Source: CAZHZT01 sp964537285 (GTDB lineage Bacteria > Bacteroidota > Bacteroidia > Chitinophagales > Saprospiraceae). Taken from it: DNA of 7,230 nucleotides. Within the stretch, counting starts at the first letter, position 1. Each line of letters starts with the position of its first letter. Below, piece by piece: positions 6,958-7,230 of the stretch. Below the pieces are notes generated by a model. That model saw nothing but the letters and a program-made list of their open reading frames with translations, was not told the origin of the DNA and searched no databases. The DNA lies in assembly GCA_964537285.1 (NCBI GenBank), contig CAZHZT010000186.1:1-7230 (forward strand), in the 5' to 3' direction. Position numbers and translations under genes: made by a program.

Positions 6958-7063
6958 CTTTGACATAAATTGTGAAAAAATGGAACTTCAAAATGATAAG
7001 CCTTTCAGCCACAAGGGCATTCAAGGCTTATCATTTTGAAGTTCCACACAATTTGTTAAAGAA
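6957..7063. repeat. Extended inverted repeat with perfect 24-bp stem
   Basis: Positions 6981-7004 pair perfectly with 7023-7046, beginning tggaacttcaaaatgat, around an 18-base loop in which gcc and ggc (7008-7010, 7016-7018) can pair again. Outside this, ttctttgacataaattgtg (6957-6975) pairs imperfectly with the complement of cacaatttgttaaagaa (7047-7063). The left arm has an extra run of six A (6975-6980) that the right arm lacks. On the minus strand the stem is therefore followed at once by TTTTTT, the form of an intrinsic terminator for leftward transcripts. On the plus strand no T-run follows directly. Confidence 0.7.
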
Positions 7064-7124
7064 CGTATTTTTTTAAGGAAGTAAAAAATAGGCTCTAGAT
7101 GATTTCATTTGGTAAACATTTTAA

Positions 7125-7151
7125 GAACAAAAAGCAGGCCTAACGGCCTAC
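7125..7151 (-). terminator. Rho-independent terminator for a leftward transcript
   Basis: Read on the minus strand, gtaggcc pairs with ggcctgc (7145-7151 with 7134-7140, one G-T pair) around a four-base loop, followed at once by tttttgttctt. On the plus strand no T-run follows the stem. It lies 24 bases past a minus-strand stop codon at 7175-7177, as expected for the end of a gene entering from the right. Confidence 0.7.
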
Positions 7152-7174
7152 TTGATCGTATCCCCAGGTCCTCC

Positions 7175-7230
7175 TTAGGAAAAGGTTATTCTATCCAATT
7201 TCTTCTGAGTAGTGCTAGCATCAATGTCGT
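7175..7230 (-). CDS. Probable 3' end of a minus-strand gene (partial)
   Basis: The last bases of the window, read leftward from 7228, translate as DIDASTTQKKLDRITFS followed by TAA (7177-7175), with codons like those of the other genes here. The terminator just beyond supports a gene end. A second minus-strand frame also stays open to a TAA at 7186-7188 (ending LLRRNWIE) but uses rarer codons, so the frame is not certain. The remainder lies outside the window and the product cannot be named. Confidence 0.35.
   Translation of the reverse strand, partial: DIDASTTQKKLDRITFS

Larger units (their letters stand above)
6638..7174. other. Non-coding, structure-rich intergenic region
   Basis: This 537-bp stretch has no credible gene on either strand. 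From left to right it holds the upstream region of the Lrp-type gene inside a long inverted repeat (6653-6817), one copy of a 26-base motif (6843-6869), an AT-rich stretch with a 32-bp-spaced direct repeat, a strong 24-bp stem-loop (6981-7046) and a leftward terminator (7125-7151). Its base composition is clearly more AT-rich than the neighbouring genes. Confidence 0.7.

Noticed and set aside
5180..7063. CRISPR array or tandem repeat array made from the intergenic repeats
   Set aside because: The copies are few, inverted and unevenly spaced, with no regular spacers and no cas genes.

Overview
The window looks like chromosomal DNA from a member of the Bacteroidota, most likely the Saprospiria/Lewinella side. 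The first protein is a secreted beta-propeller protein that ends in a type A sorting domain of the type IX secretion system (T9SS), which is found only in this phylum. The Lrp-type regulator has the form I recognise from Bacteroidota, and Shine-Dalgarno sequences are essentially absent before the starts. The genus is an inference from sequence style, not a measurement.

Layout. Positions 1-193 are a leader with two small hairpins. A very large gene (194-4423, +) encodes an exported multidomain protein: a lipoprotein-like signal, Asp-box (BNR/sortilin-like) propeller repeats, a Calx-beta domain, a Bacteroidota beta-sandwich region, an FN3-like domain and a T9SS sorting domain. Four bases later comes a HAD-superfamily phosphatase (4428-5156, +), probably on the same transcript. 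A 218-bp gap follows and is filled almost entirely by a 172-bp imperfect inverted repeat (5180-5351). Next is a PPP-family metallophosphatase (5375-6067, +). It converges, across 60 bp with no clear terminator, on an Lrp/AsnC-family regulator (6128-6637, -).

The last 590 bp have no complete gene but are rich in structure. A second long inverted repeat (about 6653-6817) sits directly upstream of the regulator. A third system (about 6843-7063) holds three copies of one motif, two of them forming a 24-bp perfect stem. Then come an intrinsic terminator pointing left (7125-7151) and, at the very edge, what is probably the 3' end of a minus-strand gene (stop at 7175-7177).

Working together. The first two genes are probably cotranscribed, but I see no functional link between a surface propeller protein and a cytosolic HAD phosphatase. 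The two soluble phosphatases and the regulator are ordinary housekeeping-type genes. The unexplained part of the window is the set of palindromic intergenic elements. Two of them are of similar length (about 165-172 bp), are built as concentric inverted repeats with a perfect central hairpin, and share the 10-mer agacttgttc. I see no defence system, CRISPR array, tRNA, rRNA or intact mobile element.
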